Shown in pieces: positions 5,684 through 5,795 of a DNA stretch of 5,795 nt; within the stretch, counting starts at the first letter, position 1; every line of letters begins with the position of its first letter. Origin of the DNA: Acholeplasmataceae bacterium (GTDB lineage Bacteria; Bacillota; Negativicutes; Acidaminococcales; Acidaminococcaceae); NCBI GenBank assembly GCA_012719555.1, contig JAAYAE010000095.1:1-5795 (forward strand), in the 5' to 3' direction. Both the position numbers and the translations under genes were made by a program. The notes beneath the pieces are model-generated. The model saw only the letters and a list, made by a program, of their open reading frames with translations. It was not told the DNA's origin and ran no database searches.

Positions 5684-5795
5684 ATCACAAACCGCCATAT
5701 ACAAGGTTAGCCGAGACTATTATGTTTTTTGGCGTTTTATAGGCAGATTCTTAACGTATGTAAAACATTTTTTATTTACACTAATCTGTGATAAA
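5681..5795. repeat. Short inverted repeat pair bounding the last intergenic segment
   Basis: TTTATCACA at 5681-5689 is the exact reverse complement of TGTGATAAA at 5787-5795, the last nine bases of the window. The 97 nt between them hold no convincing reading frame. They include a CGCCA/TGGCG pair (5693-5697 and 5730-5734) that could form a weak hairpin. The 9-bp arms are AT-rich and could be chance, split operator half-sites, or the edge of a small element cut by the window end. Confidence 0.3.

Noticed and set aside
5684..5795. Possible small gene or RNA in the final gene-free stretch
   Set aside because: No start codon with a ribosome binding site and no tRNA- or riboswitch-like fold could be seen on either strand; only the short inverted repeat is reported.

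Overview
The window is an AT-rich bacterial segment with every gene on the + strand. It has strong purine-rich ribosome binding sites (AGGGAGGAG, GAGGGGGA, GGAGG), sigma-A-like promoters and intrinsic terminators. That style, together with the gene content, suggests a low-GC Bacillota (Firmicutes), probably an anaerobe of the Clostridia or Negativicutes type. The taxonomic call is inference only.

Region 1 (about 1-3303) is a three-gene transcription unit. It encodes an RraA/HMG-aldolase-like protein, a secondary transporter of the dicarboxylate/amino acid:cation symporter (glutamate transporter homologue) family, and a class I PLP-dependent aspartate-type aminotransferase. Gaps are 19-26 nt, each gene has its own ribosome binding site, and the unit ends at a strong rho-independent terminator (3259-3303). 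A reasonable reading is uptake of an amino acid, transamination to a 2-oxo acid, and aldol cleavage or decarboxylation of that product. The transporter lacks several residues that bind acidic substrates and sodium in characterised relatives, so its substrate is probably not plain glutamate or aspartate.

Region 2 (about 3304-4214) is a separately promoted RpiR-family regulator (HTH plus SIS domain). It carries the SFPRYS version of the SIS motif rather than a typical sugar-phosphate loop. It is a candidate controller of the upstream unit.

Region 3 (about 4259-5683) is the most notable part: a two-gene encapsulin nanocompartment operon. A good extended -10 promoter precedes a 122-aa encapsulated ferritin, with conserved ferroxidase residues E32, E62 and H65 and a C-terminal TIGSLMK cargo-loading peptide. 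It is followed 22 nt later by a family 1 encapsulin shell protein (HK97 fold, 271 aa). The operon ends at a long hairpin terminator. Together they should form a protein shell that takes up, oxidises and stores iron.

Region 4 (5684-5795) has no gene that I can support. It is AT-rich intergenic DNA flanked by a short inverted repeat (TTTATCACA / TGTGATAAA), the second arm of which is the last nine bases of the window.
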